From Collinsella sp. (GTDB lineage: Bacteria > Actinomycetota > Coriobacteriia > Coriobacteriales > Coriobacteriaceae): a stretch of 26,718 bases of DNA. The DNA is taken from NCBI GenBank assembly GCA_022745215.1, contig JAIIWC010000020.1:1-26718 (forward strand), read 5' to 3'. Each line of letters starts with the position of its first letter. The stretch's first letter is position 1. Under the pieces are notes generated by a model. That model did not search any database. It saw only the letters and a program-made list of their open reading frames with translations, and had not been told where the DNA came from. Positions 7,510 through 15,073 of this stretch are shown here, piece after piece. A program made the position numbers and the translations under genes.

Positions 7510-7548
7510 AGATGGCCCGGCACCCGATTCGGGACGTCCGGGCCATCT
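7510..7548 (+). terminator. Hairpin between hydrolase and permease genes
   Basis: A perfect 11-bp stem (7510-7520 with 7538-7548) encloses a small nested stem. Only TTCC follows, so it is probably a weak terminator, attenuator or mRNA-stabilising structure that adjusts permease expression within the operon. Confidence 0.6.
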
Positions 7549-7583
7549 TCCGTGCGGTTACATGATTAAGGAGGTGCACATCT

Positions 7584-9047
7584 ATGTCCTCTAAAACTCA
7601 AAACGAGGAGATTATCGACCCGAATGGCTTGGATCTCTTTCGACTGACCATGATGGTCATCACTGCGAGTATTTGCGGCGGCATTTTCTCTCTTGCAGGC
7701 GACATGGCGGCGGGCGGAGCCAATACCGGCGCGGTTATCGTCTCGTGGGGAATTTGCTTTATTGGTGTCTTCGCGCTGATGATGGTGTTCAACGGCTTGT
7801 CTCAGGCGCGTCCCGACCTAACTGGTGGCATCTATGCATACGCCGCGGCTGGTTTTGGCGATTACATTGGTTTCAACTCCGCTTGGGGTTACTGGATCAG
7901 CGCGTGCCTTTCTAACGTGAGCTTTGCGCTCTTGCTGTTTAGTGCGTTGGGCTATTTCTTCCCTGCGTTTGGTGCGGGCAACAATCTGCTTTCCATCGTC
8001 TGCGCCAGCGTGTTTTTGTGGTTCCTTACCGCTCTTGTGCTTCGCGGTGTTAAGGAGGCCGCGGGCATTAACACGATCGTCACGTTGGCGAAATTGGTAC
8101 CGCTGGGCCTCTTCGTGCTGAGTATTGTGCTCCTGGGCAAGTTCAACGTCGACATATTCATGGATAACTTCTGGGGAGAGCCGGCTGGCCCCGGGTTTGG
8201 CGAACAGGTTGTCTCGACCATGATTGCCCTTGTTTGGGTCTTCACGGGCATCGAGGGCGCTGTCGTCATTTCGGGTCGCGCTAAGTATGTGCGCGACGTC
8301 GGTCGCTCGACGGCGCTCGGATTTGCGGCTGTCTTTGTCCTGTATTTGATCATTTCCATGCTGTCGCTCGGTATTATGCCGCGCGAAGAGATGGCGCAGC
8401 TCGCAACGCCCTCCATGGCTGGAATTCTCGAGCGCGCGATTGGTCCGGTTGGCGCGGCAATTGTCAACCTTGGTGTTATCTTGTCGCTGGTCGGCGCCAT
8501 GCTCGGCTATGTCATCATTGCGTCCGAGACACCTTTTGAAGCGGCGCGTCAGGGGTCGTTCCCGTTGGCGTTTGCCAAGACAAACGAACGCGGTGCCCCC
8601 GTGGTGACGGTTCTGGTGAGCTCGGGTATCACGCAGCTCTTCTTGATTGTGTCGTATGTGGCGGCGAGCACCTATCAGTTCTTCTATAGCTGTGCGGTCA
8701 ATACGATTCTGGTCCCGTACGTCTGTTCGGCTGCCTATTACATGGTAATCGGATGGAAGAACGAGCATCTGGATGGGCCTTATGCGCCAAGCGTCGGTAA
8801 GGCGCGCTTCTTCGGTACGCTCGGCTTTATTTACACGTTGTTCTTGGTGTGGTCAACGGGCCTCCAGGGCGTCATGATCACAACGATCCTTTTTGCTCCG
8901 GCCATCCCCGTCTACATTGCAGGCGAGCGAGGCCGCGGTAAGCCGGTACTTCCGCATCTGCACGACAAACTGATCGCGGCAGTGGTCATTGTCGTGGCAA
9001 TCATTTCGCTGTATCTGCACTTTGCCGGCATCGCGCCGATCGTCTAA
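7584..9047 (+). CDS. APC-superfamily amino-acid permease/antiporter (ArcD-like)
   Basis: This 487-residue membrane protein has about 12 predicted membrane segments and the APC signature near the N-terminus (ITASICGGIFSLAGDMAAGG). It resembles basic amino-acid/polyamine antiporters such as the arginine/ornithine exchanger ArcD. Its place directly behind a DDAH-like hydrolase suggests import of arginine or methylated arginine, possibly in exchange for citrulline or ornithine; the substrate is inference. The start has a strong AAGGAGGTG site with 7-base spacing. The gene is followed by a terminator at 9162. Other APC permeases for glutamate or GABA look similar at this level. Confidence 0.9.
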   Translation: MSSKTQNEEIIDPNGLDLFRLTMMVITASICGGIFSLAGDMAAGGANTGAVIVSWGICFIGVFALMMVFNGLSQARPDLTGGIYAYAAAGFGDYIGFNSAWGYWISACLSNVSFALLLFSALGYFFPAFGAGNNLLSIVCASVFLWFLTALVLRGVKEAAGINTIVTLAKLVPLGLFVLSIVLLGKFNVDIFMDNFWGEPAGPGFGEQVVSTMIALVWVFTGIEGAVVISGRAKYVRDVGRSTALGFAAVFVLYLIISMLSLGIMPREEMAQLATPSMAGILERAIGPVGAAIVNLGVILSLVGAMLGYVIIASETPFEAARQGSFPLAFAKTNERGAPVVTVLVSSGITQLFLIVSYVAASTYQFFYSCAVNTILVPYVCSAAYYMVIGWKNEHLDGPYAPSVGKARFFGTLGFIYTLFLVWSTGLQGVMITTILFAPAIPVYIAGERGRGKPVLPHLHDKLIAAVVIVVAIISLYLHFAGIAPIV

Positions 9048-9161
9048 GACTGCGGCGAGCTTCATTGCTTGGTAAGCCGGCAGGGCATCGCTTATCGGTT
9101 CTGCTCGGCATTCCATAACCGATGTGGGTCTCTGTAACGTGCCTTTGGGAGTGCCCGCCAA

Positions 9162-9201
9162 GCCCGCGCAGGTGACATTTTGTCGCCAGCGCGGGCATTT
9201 T
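9162..9201 (+). terminator. Terminator after permease
   Basis: An 8-bp GC stem (9162-9169 with 9189-9196) with an inner GTGACA/TGTCGC partial stem is followed by ATTTT. It lies about 115 bases beyond the permease stop. Confidence 0.7.
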
Positions 9202-9214
9202 CCCAGCCCTCATT

Positions 9215-9282
9215 AGTTGCGGTGAAAAAAGTTCTTGTTTTTGCTGGTTGAAGCCCCAAGCAGGAACTATTCCACCGCAACT
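9215..9282. repeat. Hairpin repeat element, copy A
   Basis: The outer arms AGTTGCGGTG (9215-9224) and CACCGCAACT (9273-9282) are perfectly complementary. An inner stem (9230-9237 with 9261-9268) is separated from them by a conserved AA/TTC bulge. The outer arms and bulge recur exactly in copy B at 18751-18817, while the inner stem differs in sequence but still pairs. No coding content is apparent. Confidence 0.8.
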
Positions 9283-9301
9283 TCGTTTTGATGCCCGGCC
9301 C

Positions 9302-9563
9302 GGAAACTGCGTCCCAGTTTTGCCCTTCAAGGTGGGACGCAGTTTCCCATAGGCCCTCGACTGGGAAAGCGCATCCCGTTTCGAGCGGGAATTCCGGGAT
9401 GCATTTTCCGCAAGAGGCCTGTTTGGGAAACGGTATCCCGTTCCGAGCTCAAATTCTGGGTCGCAGTTTCCCCGAGGGGTCCCGTTGGGAAACTGCATCC
9501 CGGTTCGAGCCTAAATAGCGGGATGCGCTTTCCGCGAGGGCCTCCTGGGGAAATTGCGTCTCA
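9302..9563. repeat. Tandem array of 62-bp hairpin units (4.3 copies)
   Basis: GGAAA starts recur at 9302, 9364, 9426, 9488 and 9549, a period of 61-62 bases. Each unit has a left arm like GGAAACTGCGTCCCA and a complementary right arm about 15 bases later. Unit 1 pairs perfectly over 15 bp (9302-9316 with 9333-9347); units 2 and 4 pair nearly fully; unit 3 is diverged; the fifth copy lacks its right arm. Linkers carry short GGCC or GAGGCC palindromes. It lies between the permease terminator and the feoAB promoter. It is not a CRISPR: the units are palindromic throughout and have no unique spacers. Confidence 0.85.
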
Positions 9564-9584
9564 GAATCCCTCTGCCGGGCCGCT

Positions 9585-9617
9585 TTGGTGCAAAGTAACC
9601 TGACCCCCTTGCACCAA
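9585..9617. repeat. TTGGTGCAA inverted repeat
   Basis: Perfect 9-bp arms at 9585-9593 and 9609-9617 enclose a 15-base loop rich in C. It immediately precedes the feoAB promoter and may be another dispersed intergenic repeat. Confidence 0.6.
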
Positions 9618-9625
9618 TCTGGCAA

Positions 9626-9655
9626 TTGAACGTCGCCTTGAGTTCGCGCTATCAT
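9626..9655 (+). promoter_or_regulatory. Predicted feoAB promoter
   Basis: TTGAAC (9626-9631) and TATCAT (9650-9655) are 18 bases apart. Transcription would start near 9662, immediately before the tandem operator-like repeats. Confidence 0.55.
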
Positions 9656-9669
9656 GCATGGTTACAATT

Positions 9670-9703
9670 GGTTAGCCGTGGCAAACGGTTAGCTAAGGCA
9701 AAC
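9670..9703. promoter_or_regulatory. Tandem 17-bp operator-like repeats before feoAB
   Basis: Two adjacent copies, 9670-9686 and 9687-9703, share GGTTAGC-N3-GGCAAAC. Each contains a near-dyad of the form GTTAGCC...GGCAAAC. They resemble the TTAG/CTAA-rich sites of DtxR/IdeR-type iron regulators in Actinobacteria. Lying just downstream of the predicted start, they would block transcription when iron is plentiful (inference). Confidence 0.55.
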
Positions 9704-9744
9704 TAAATGCAACGCCTTGTGGGCGCCGGGGGAGGAACGCGGAC

Positions 9745-12105
9745 GTGAGGCTCGATACGCTCGAGATCGGAAAGGACGCCGTTGTCGCATCGGTGACATC
9801 GGATGACCAGGCACTCCGACAACATATTTTGGACATGGGCCTAACGCCGGGCACCGAAGTCACCATGATGAAGTACGCCCCCATGGGCGACCCGCTCGAG
9901 ATTCGCCTGCGTGGCTACGAGCTAACGCTGCGCAAGGACGATGCCGCGCGTATCGAGCTCGTGGATGTCCACGACACGGACACGGGTCCGCGCGTTAACG
10001 CGGCAATCGGCACGACGGAACACCCAGCACTGGGCGAAGGGACGTATTCGCCCCGCGCTGCCAAGACGGCCGTGCCCGAGGGTGCGCCGCTACATTTTGC
10101 CCTTGCCGGCAACCAAAACTGCGGCAAGACCACGCTGTTCAACCAGCTGACGGGTTCTAACCAGCACGTCGGCAACTTTCCCGGCGTAACGGTCGACCGC
10201 AAAGACGGCACCATCCGTAACCATCCCGAGGCGAGCGTCACCGACCTGCCCGGTATTTATTCGCTCTCTCCGTACACGGGTGAAGAGGTTGTGAGCCGCC
10301 AGTTTATCCTGGACGAGAACCCCGACGCTATCATCGACATCATCGACGCCACCAATATCGAGCGCAACCTGTACCTGACCCTGCAGCTCATGGAGCTCGA
10401 TCGCCCTATGGTCATTGCGCTCAACATGATGGACGAGGTGACGGCTAACGGCGGCGCCGTGGACGTCAATCTGCTCGAGAGCCTGCTGGGCGTGCCGGTC
10501 GTTCCCATTAGCGCCGCCCGCAACGAGGGCATCGGCGAGCTTGTGGAGCATGCCCTGCACGTGGCACGATTCCGCGAGCGCCCCGGTCGCTTGGACTTTT
10601 GTGCGCCCGACGGCCCGGACGGCGGCGCGCTGCATCGTTGCATCCATGGCATTGCCAACCTTATCGAGGACCATGCCGCAACGGCGCATATTCCGGTGCG
10701 TTTTGCAGCGACCAAGTTGGTTGAGGGCGATGAGCTGGTGACCGAGGCGCTTCACCTTGACCGCAACGAGCTCGACGCCATCGAGCACATCATTACCCAG
10801 ATGGAGGGCGAGGCCGGCACCGACCGACTGTCCGCGCTGGCTGACATGCGCTTTAGCTTTATCGGCGATGTGTGCGGGCGCTGCGTGGTCAAGCCGCACG
10901 AGAGCCGCGAGCACGTGCGCTCCGTCAAAATCGACCGCATCTTGACCGGTCGCTACACGGCCATTCCGGCGTTCATCCTCATCATGGGCCTCGTCTTTTG
11001 GCTGACGTTTGGCGTGATCGGCGCCGCGTTGCAAGGCCTTATGGAGGACGGCATCGCGGTCGTCATTGCCTCGGCCGATGCGGGCCTCAAGGCGTTTGGC
11101 ACCAACGACGTGGTGCGCTCGCTGGCGGTTGACGGTGTGCTCACGGGCGTGGGCAGCGTGTTGACCTTCCTGCCGATCATCGTTGTGCTCTTCTTGTTCC
11201 TTTCCATTCTGGAAGACTCCGGCTACATGGCGCGCGTGGCCTTTGTTATGGATAAGGTACTGCGCCGTTTTGGCCTTTCGGGCCGCAGCTTCGTCCCCAT
11301 GCTCGTCGGCTTTGGCTGCACCGTGCCGGCCATTATGTCGACGCGCACGCTGCCGTCCGAGCACGACCGTAAGATGACGGTCATGCTCACGCCGTTTATG
11401 AGCTGTTCGGCCAAACTGCCGGTCTACGGCCTGCTGTGCGGTGCGTTCTTCCCAAAGGCGACGGTTCCCGCCATGGTTTCGCTCTATGTGTTGGGCATTG
11501 TGGTCGGCTGCATCGCGGCGCTCGTACTCAACCGCACGGCGTTCAAGGGCGACCCGGTGCCGTTTATCATGGAGCTTCCCAACTATCGTCTGCCGAGTGT
11601 CAAGACGACGGTGATGCTCGCATGGGATAAGGCCAAGGACTTCATTACCAAGGCCTTCACCATTATCTTTGCCGCTACGGTCGTGATCTGGTTCCTGCAG
11701 ACGTTCGATATCCGCTTTAACGTGGTCGCCGATCAATCGCAGAGCCTGCTGGCGGGGCTCGGTAGCATTATCGCGCCAGTGCTGGCGCCGCTCGGCTTTG
11801 GCGACTGGCGCGCCTCGACGGCGCTTGTCACCGGACTTATCGCCAAGGAGAGCGTTATCTCGACGCTCACGGTGCTTTTGGGCGCAACTTCGCCCGCGGC
11901 GTTGTCGACCATGTTCTCGCCGTTTACCGTCTACGTGTTCTTGGTCTTTACGCTGCTGTATCCGCCGTGCGTGGCCGCCATCGGCGCCGTTAAGAGTGAG
12001 CTGGGCGGGCGTTACGCCGTGGCGGTGTTCACGTTCCAGGTGGCGGTCGCTTGGATCGTGGCGTTTGCCGTGCATTCGGCGGGCATATTGCTGGGGTTGG
12101 CTTAG
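9745..12105 (+). CDS. feoB: Fused FeoA-FeoB ferrous iron transporter
   Basis: This 786-residue protein imports Fe(II) across the inner membrane. Residues 1-78 form a FeoA SH3-like domain (ILDMGLTPGTEVTMM). A linker of about 35 residues leads to the FeoB G domain: G1 GNQNCGKTT (122-130), G2 NFPGVTV (144-150), G3 DLPG (167-170), G4 NMMD (227-230) and a SAARNEG G5. The helical GDI region and a polytopic membrane domain follow from about residue 405, including the gate motifs around LVGFGCTVPAIMSTRTL and the second gate region near PFMSCSAKLPVYGL. Start is a GTG with GGGGGAGGA upstream. FeoA and FeoB are separate proteins in E. coli; the fusion is known in several anaerobes. No FeoC-like gene follows. 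Iron control through the upstream repeats is likely. Confidence 0.95.
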   Translation: MRLDTLEIGKDAVVASVTSDDQALRQHILDMGLTPGTEVTMMKYAPMGDPLEIRLRGYELTLRKDDAARIELVDVHDTDTGPRVNAAIGTTEHPALGEGTYSPRAAKTAVPEGAPLHFALAGNQNCGKTTLFNQLTGSNQHVGNFPGVTVDRKDGTIRNHPEASVTDLPGIYSLSPYTGEEVVSRQFILDENPDAIIDIIDATNIERNLYLTLQLMELDRPMVIALNMMDEVTANGGAVDVNLLESLLGVPVVPISAARNEGIGELVEHALHVARFRERPGRLDFCAPDGPDGGALHRCIHGIANLIEDHAATAHIPVRFAATKLVEGDELVTEALHLDRNELDAIEHIITQMEGEAGTDRLSALADMRFSFIGDVCGRCVVKPHESREHVRSVKIDRILTGRYTAIPAFILIMGLVFWLTFGVIGAALQGLMEDGIAVVIASADAGLKAFGTNDVVRSLAVDGVLTGVGSVLTFLPIIVVLFLFLSILEDSGYMARVAFVMDKVLRRFGLSGRSFVPMLVGFGCTVPAIMSTRTLPSEHDRKMTVMLTPFMSCSAKLPVYGLLCGAFFPKATVPAMVSLYVLGIVVGCIAALVLNRTAFKGDPVPFIMELPNYRLPSVKTTVMLAWDKAKDFITKAFTIIFAATVVIWFLQTFDIRFNVVADQSQSLLAGLGSIIAPVLAPLGFGDWRASTALVTGLIAKESVISTLTVLLGATSPAALSTMFSPFTVYVFLVFTLLYPPCVAAIGAVKSELGGRYAVAVFTFQVAVAWIVAFAVHSAGILLGLA

Positions 12106-12419
12106 GGGCGCGTTGATGCTCCGCGCTTTTGGGCGAGAAACAATTCAATAAATATGAGCTAAAATACCGGCAAATGTCGACTTGCGAGGACTGTCCTACG
12201 CTTCAGATTGCCGTTCGCTGCCTATTTGCTGCCGTTTACGGATTCGTAAATACTTGCAATCGTCGGTCGATTTAACCGTATTACGCGATGTCGATGCGCA
12301 TTTTGTGCGCCCCTTTCTACAATCACCTTGTTTCTATTGCCGAACATGTCTTCCGTTTCGCCTGTGTGGGGACGTGGGGCGCGATAGTCGTTTATAGAGG
12401 ATCATTGAGGAGGGAATTG
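12106..12419 (+). other. 314-bp gap upstream of EIICB gene
   Basis: A small GCGCG/CGCGC stem with TTTT (12108-12130) may terminate feoAB weakly. An AT-rich stretch around 12136-12156 contains TAAAAT, and TACAAT lies at 12318-12323, but neither has a convincing -35. A GCGCA-N5-TGCGC dyad (12296-12310) lies between. The EIICB reading frame is open through 12288-12419 but lacks a start signal there. No other gene is supported. Confidence 0.5.
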
Positions 12420-14084
12420 ATGAAAGAAAAATTTCAATCGTTCGGAAAGGCAATGCTCGTTCCGATTACGCTCATTGCCATTTCCGGTCTCTTTTTGGGT
12501 ATCGGTAGCGTTTTTACGACCGAACTGACCCTTGTGTCCCTAGGCGTTAACTGGGACTGGTATGCCACCTCGCCGCTCTTTACGTTCTTCTCGGTATTTA
12601 AGGGTCTCGGCGAGGTAATCATTGGAAACCTCGGTGTTTTGTTTGCCGTCGGCTGCGCCTTCTCCTTGTCTCGCAAAGAGAAGGGCTGGGCTGCCTTTTC
12701 TGCCCTCGTCTGTTATCTCACCATGCTCAAGACGGTTGAGATTCTGCTTGGAGCAGCTGGCTTGGCTGCCGACAACACAACGGTGGAAGCTCTTCAGGCC
12801 GTCGGCCTCACGTCCATTCAGGCGAGTGAGCAGTCCGCACTCTACACTACCTCGCTCGGTTTTTTTGGCTACAGCTCTGGTGTCTTTGGCGGCATTATCG
12901 TGGGCTGCCTGGTCGCCTGGATCACCGGCCGTTTTTACAAGACCAAGCTTCCAACGGCGCTGGCGTTTTTTGCGGGTAGTCGAACGGTCCCCATTGTCTC
13001 GCTGATTGCTGGTGGCGTCCTGGGCGGCATCATGTACTTCGTCTGGCCCGTCATTGGTGGATGCTTTTCGGGTATTGCGACGTTCGTGAAAGGCTCCGGT
13101 CTGTTCGGTACGTTTGTCTATCGCTGGGTGCTCGAGAGCCTTGTGCCATTTGGCTTGCATCCGCTGCTCGAGACACCCATGTATTGGACTGAGCTTGGCG
13201 GCTCCATGGTCGTCGATGGAACGCGCGTGGTGGGCAATAGCGCCATTCAGCTCGCGCAGCTCGCTTCTCCCAGCAGTGACAAGCTCTTGGTTAGGGCCTT
13301 CATGGCTGGCTATGGCATTAACGATTACGCGTTATTCCCGGGCATCGCCCTTGCTATGTGGTCGTGTGCCAAGCCCCAGAACCGCAAGAAGGTTGCTGGT
13401 CTTTTAATCCCCACAGTGATTTCGACTGTTTTCTTTGGCGTTACGGAGCCTATTCTCTTTACGTTCCTGTTTGCCGCCCCCTGGCTCTACTTTGGCGTTT
13501 ACGCTCCGCTTTCTGGACTGGGTGAAGTTCTCTCGGAGGCAATGGGCGTTTCGGTGTACCAGGGAAATATCAAGGACCTGATCCCATTCTTATTCCGCCC
13601 CGAGAAGCTTAATCTGCTTCCGTACCTTATTCTGCTTCCCGCCTTTTTCCTGGCAGCTTTCTTCCTCTTCCGGTTCTTTATTACTAAGTTCGATATCAAG
13701 ACGCCCGGTCGAGATGATGGTGACGATATTGAGTTGATCAACAGCAGAGCCGAGTTCGAGGCAAAGGCCGCTGAGGCAAAGGGCGAGTCTGGTAGCGCTC
13801 CCGAGAAGGCAGTTCAGGGCCGTGCGACCAAGGACAGCGCGCTTGCTGTTGGCATTGTCGAAGCGCTTGGTGGAGCCGACAACATTGATGATCTTGACAA
13901 CTGCATCTCGCGTCTTCGCGTGATTGTCAAGGATGGTTCTAAGGTTGCAGACGATGAAGTGTTCACCAAGAATCTTGAAGCTATGGGCGTTATCCGCCTG
14001 AGCGACAAGGCAATCCAGGTCATTTACGGACCTCGTGTCGGCGAAGTCGCTTCTGAGGTGCACGACGTTCTCGGTGACGAGTAA
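12420..14084 (+). CDS. PTS EIICB permease, glucose/alpha-glucoside family
   Basis: This 554-residue protein transports and phosphorylates a sugar. The EIIC domain (residues 1 to about 430) is a multi-span membrane unit with the substrate-site segments PFGLHPLLETPMYWTELGG and FGVTEPILFTF. A charged linker (about 435-475) leads to an EIIB domain with the phosphocysteine Cys495 in DNCISRLRV. There is no EIIA domain, so a separate EIIA is needed, plausibly the one at 3968-4531. The size and domain order match MalP/GlvC alpha-glucoside permeases, and the neighbouring RpiR and GH4 genes fit a malP-malR-malA-like set; maltose or a related disaccharide is the likely substrate. The ATG at 12420 has GAGGAGGG 5 bases upstream and starts MKEKFQSFGKAM; the upstream 44 codons of open frame are rejected. 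Confidence 0.92.
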   Translation: MKEKFQSFGKAMLVPITLIAISGLFLGIGSVFTTELTLVSLGVNWDWYATSPLFTFFSVFKGLGEVIIGNLGVLFAVGCAFSLSRKEKGWAAFSALVCYLTMLKTVEILLGAAGLAADNTTVEALQAVGLTSIQASEQSALYTTSLGFFGYSSGVFGGIIVGCLVAWITGRFYKTKLPTALAFFAGSRTVPIVSLIAGGVLGGIMYFVWPVIGGCFSGIATFVKGSGLFGTFVYRWVLESLVPFGLHPLLETPMYWTELGGSMVVDGTRVVGNSAIQLAQLASPSSDKLLVRAFMAGYGINDYALFPGIALAMWSCAKPQNRKKVAGLLIPTVISTVFFGVTEPILFTFLFAAPWLYFGVYAPLSGLGEVLSEAMGVSVYQGNIKDLIPFLFRPEKLNLLPYLILLPAFFLAAFFLFRFFITKFDIKTPGRDDGDDIELINSRAEFEAKAAEAKGESGSAPEKAVQGRATKDSALAVGIVEALGGADNIDDLDNCISRLRVIVKDGSKVADDEVFTKNLEAMGVIRLSDKAIQVIYGPRVGEVASEVHDVLGDE

Positions 14085-14123
14085 AACGCGCAAGTGGTTT
14101 GCAATTGCATAGCGCAATTCCAG

Positions 14124-14171
14124 GGCTTGGCTTCCTATCGCATGATTTAGGGGGCCAAGCCTTCTTGTTTT
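14124..14171 (+). terminator. Terminator of EIICB gene
   Basis: GGCTTGGC (14124-14131) pairs with GCCAAGCC (14154-14161), followed by TTCTTGTTTT. The right arm overlaps the last codons of the convergent RpiR gene. Confidence 0.7.
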
Positions 14172-14899
14172 AGATTGTCAAGGCAAATACTCAATAGTTC
14201 TTCGAATGCGAGAATACAACTTCCGGTAAAGCAGTTAGGCTTAACGTTCTTAAGATCCATTGGGTGATCGTCATGTATCGTAAAGATCGCGTCTGCCGTC
14301 TTGGCGAGCTCGCTGTCTTCGTTGCCGGTAAACGCGAGGGTCGTAATGCCCGCGTCGTGGCATGCCCTTGCGGTTTCCAGGATAGCTTCTGTCTGACCCG
14401 ATTTGGATATGAGCATCATGCAGCTGAGCGTATTTCGGTTGGATTCGACAAACTGATCGGTTTCTAGGAAGTCCTGTATGACGGCCAAATAGCCAAGTCC
14501 AACGAGCTTGGTCGCCATGTACTGTGCAACGATGCGTGAGAAGCCCTCTCCGTTTACTCCGATCATTCTGTTGCGATGCAGTGCGGCGATGAATACGTCT
14601 ACATCTCCGGTGTGGCATACGAAGTGGACGCTACTGTCTTTGAGTGATTGATTCATTTCGCGGGAGACATGCTGAAGGTGCTTGAGATCGTACATCATTT
14701 CGCGGTAGCCACGGTAGCCGAGCTTTTTCGAAAGCCTGATGACTGTCGTCATGCTGGTAAAGCATGCCATAGCGACGGGTTTTATACCAATATCATCGAG
14801 GGTGTCGATATTGTTGAGCAGGTATTCGAGTACGCTTTGCTCGGTTTCGGATAGCTTTGCGGCTGAGTAGAGCTTGGAAATCTGCTTTTTATCAACCAT
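14147..14899 (-). CDS. RpiR-family sugar regulator (MalR/GlvR-like)
   Basis: This 250-residue regulator has an N-terminal RpiR helix-turn-helix domain (about residues 1-77, with the SMTTVIRLSKKLGYRGYREMMYDL segment). A C-terminal SIS phosphosugar-binding domain (about 105-225) carries LISKSGQTEAILETARACHDAGITTLAFTG. Such proteins sense a phosphorylated sugar; in Bacillus MalR activates malA-malP on maltose-6-phosphate. It lies between EIICB, which is convergent, and GH4, which is divergent. I chose ATG 14897-14899, which has GAAGGGG 5 bases upstream and starts MVDKKQISKLY; the frame is open 47 codons further without a good site. Its own promoter may be TTGCAT/TATTGT on the minus strand, overlapping a dyad at 15010-15024. 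Confidence 0.92.
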   Translation of the reverse strand: MVDKKQISKLYSAAKLSETEQSVLEYLLNNIDTLDDIGIKPVAMACFTSMTTVIRLSKKLGYRGYREMMYDLKHLQHVSREMNQSLKDSSVHFVCHTGDVDVFIAALHRNRMIGVNGEGFSRIVAQYMATKLVGLGYLAVIQDFLETDQFVESNRNTLSCMMLISKSGQTEAILETARACHDAGITTLAFTGNEDSELAKTADAIFTIHDDHPMDLKNVKPNCFTGSCILAFEELLSICLDNLKQEGLAP

Positions 14900-14908
14900 C
14901 GGTGCCCC

Positions 14909-15001
14909 TTCCCGCCGGACGTGTGCGGCCGCTTCCGTTGCGTAAATAATAACTCCTTGGGGAATTCCTTTCCCGCCTTGCAGCCGGGGCGGGAAGCGGC
15001 C
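14909..15001. repeat. Nested inverted repeats in RpiR leader
   Basis: TTCCCGCC (14970-14977) and GGCGGGAA (14988-14995) form a perfect 8-bp hairpin. GGCCGCTTCC (14927-14936) is complementary to GGAAGCGGCC (14992-15001), giving a competing pairing, and TTCCCGCC also recurs at 14909-14916. The alternative pairings lie in the presumed leader of the RpiR mRNA. Confidence 0.45.
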
Positions 15002-15009
15002 CTCCATGC

Positions 15010-15024
15010 TGGATACAATATCCA
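15010..15024. promoter_or_regulatory. TGGATA-CAA-TATCCA dyad, candidate RpiR operator
   Basis: A perfect 6-bp dyad with a 3-base centre lies between the divergent RpiR and GH4 genes. It contains TACAAT on the plus strand and overlaps a possible -10 of the RpiR promoter on the minus strand, so binding could control both directions. I found no exact second copy upstream of EIICB. Confidence 0.5.
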
Positions 15025-15073
15025 AACACAGGCGAACCATGCAATATTGAATGTGCTAATTGGGGGTTTCGAT

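Noticed and set aside
7818..8768. 316-codon open frame on the minus strand
   Set aside because: Antisense to the APC permease, which has a strong start site and membrane segments.
9048..9215. Small gene after the permease
   Set aside because: No start with a ribosome-binding site and no codon pattern; the stretch holds an ATCGGTT/AACCGAT repeat and a terminator.
9302..9563. Possible CRISPR array
   Set aside because: The units are palindromes over most of their length, there are no unique spacers of constant size, and no cas genes are nearby.
10090..12075. 661-codon open frame on the minus strand
   Set aside because: Antisense shadow of feoAB; translation rich in His, Arg and Gln with no domain.
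12288..12419. N-terminal extension of the EIICB protein
   Set aside because: No ribosome-binding site at the upstream start; the ATG at 12420 has a strong one and gives the usual EIIC N-terminus.
14921..15073. N-terminal extension of the GH4 enzyme
   Set aside because: The nucleotide-binding motif of GH4 begins right at the ATG at 15074; the extension overlaps the divergent regulatory region.
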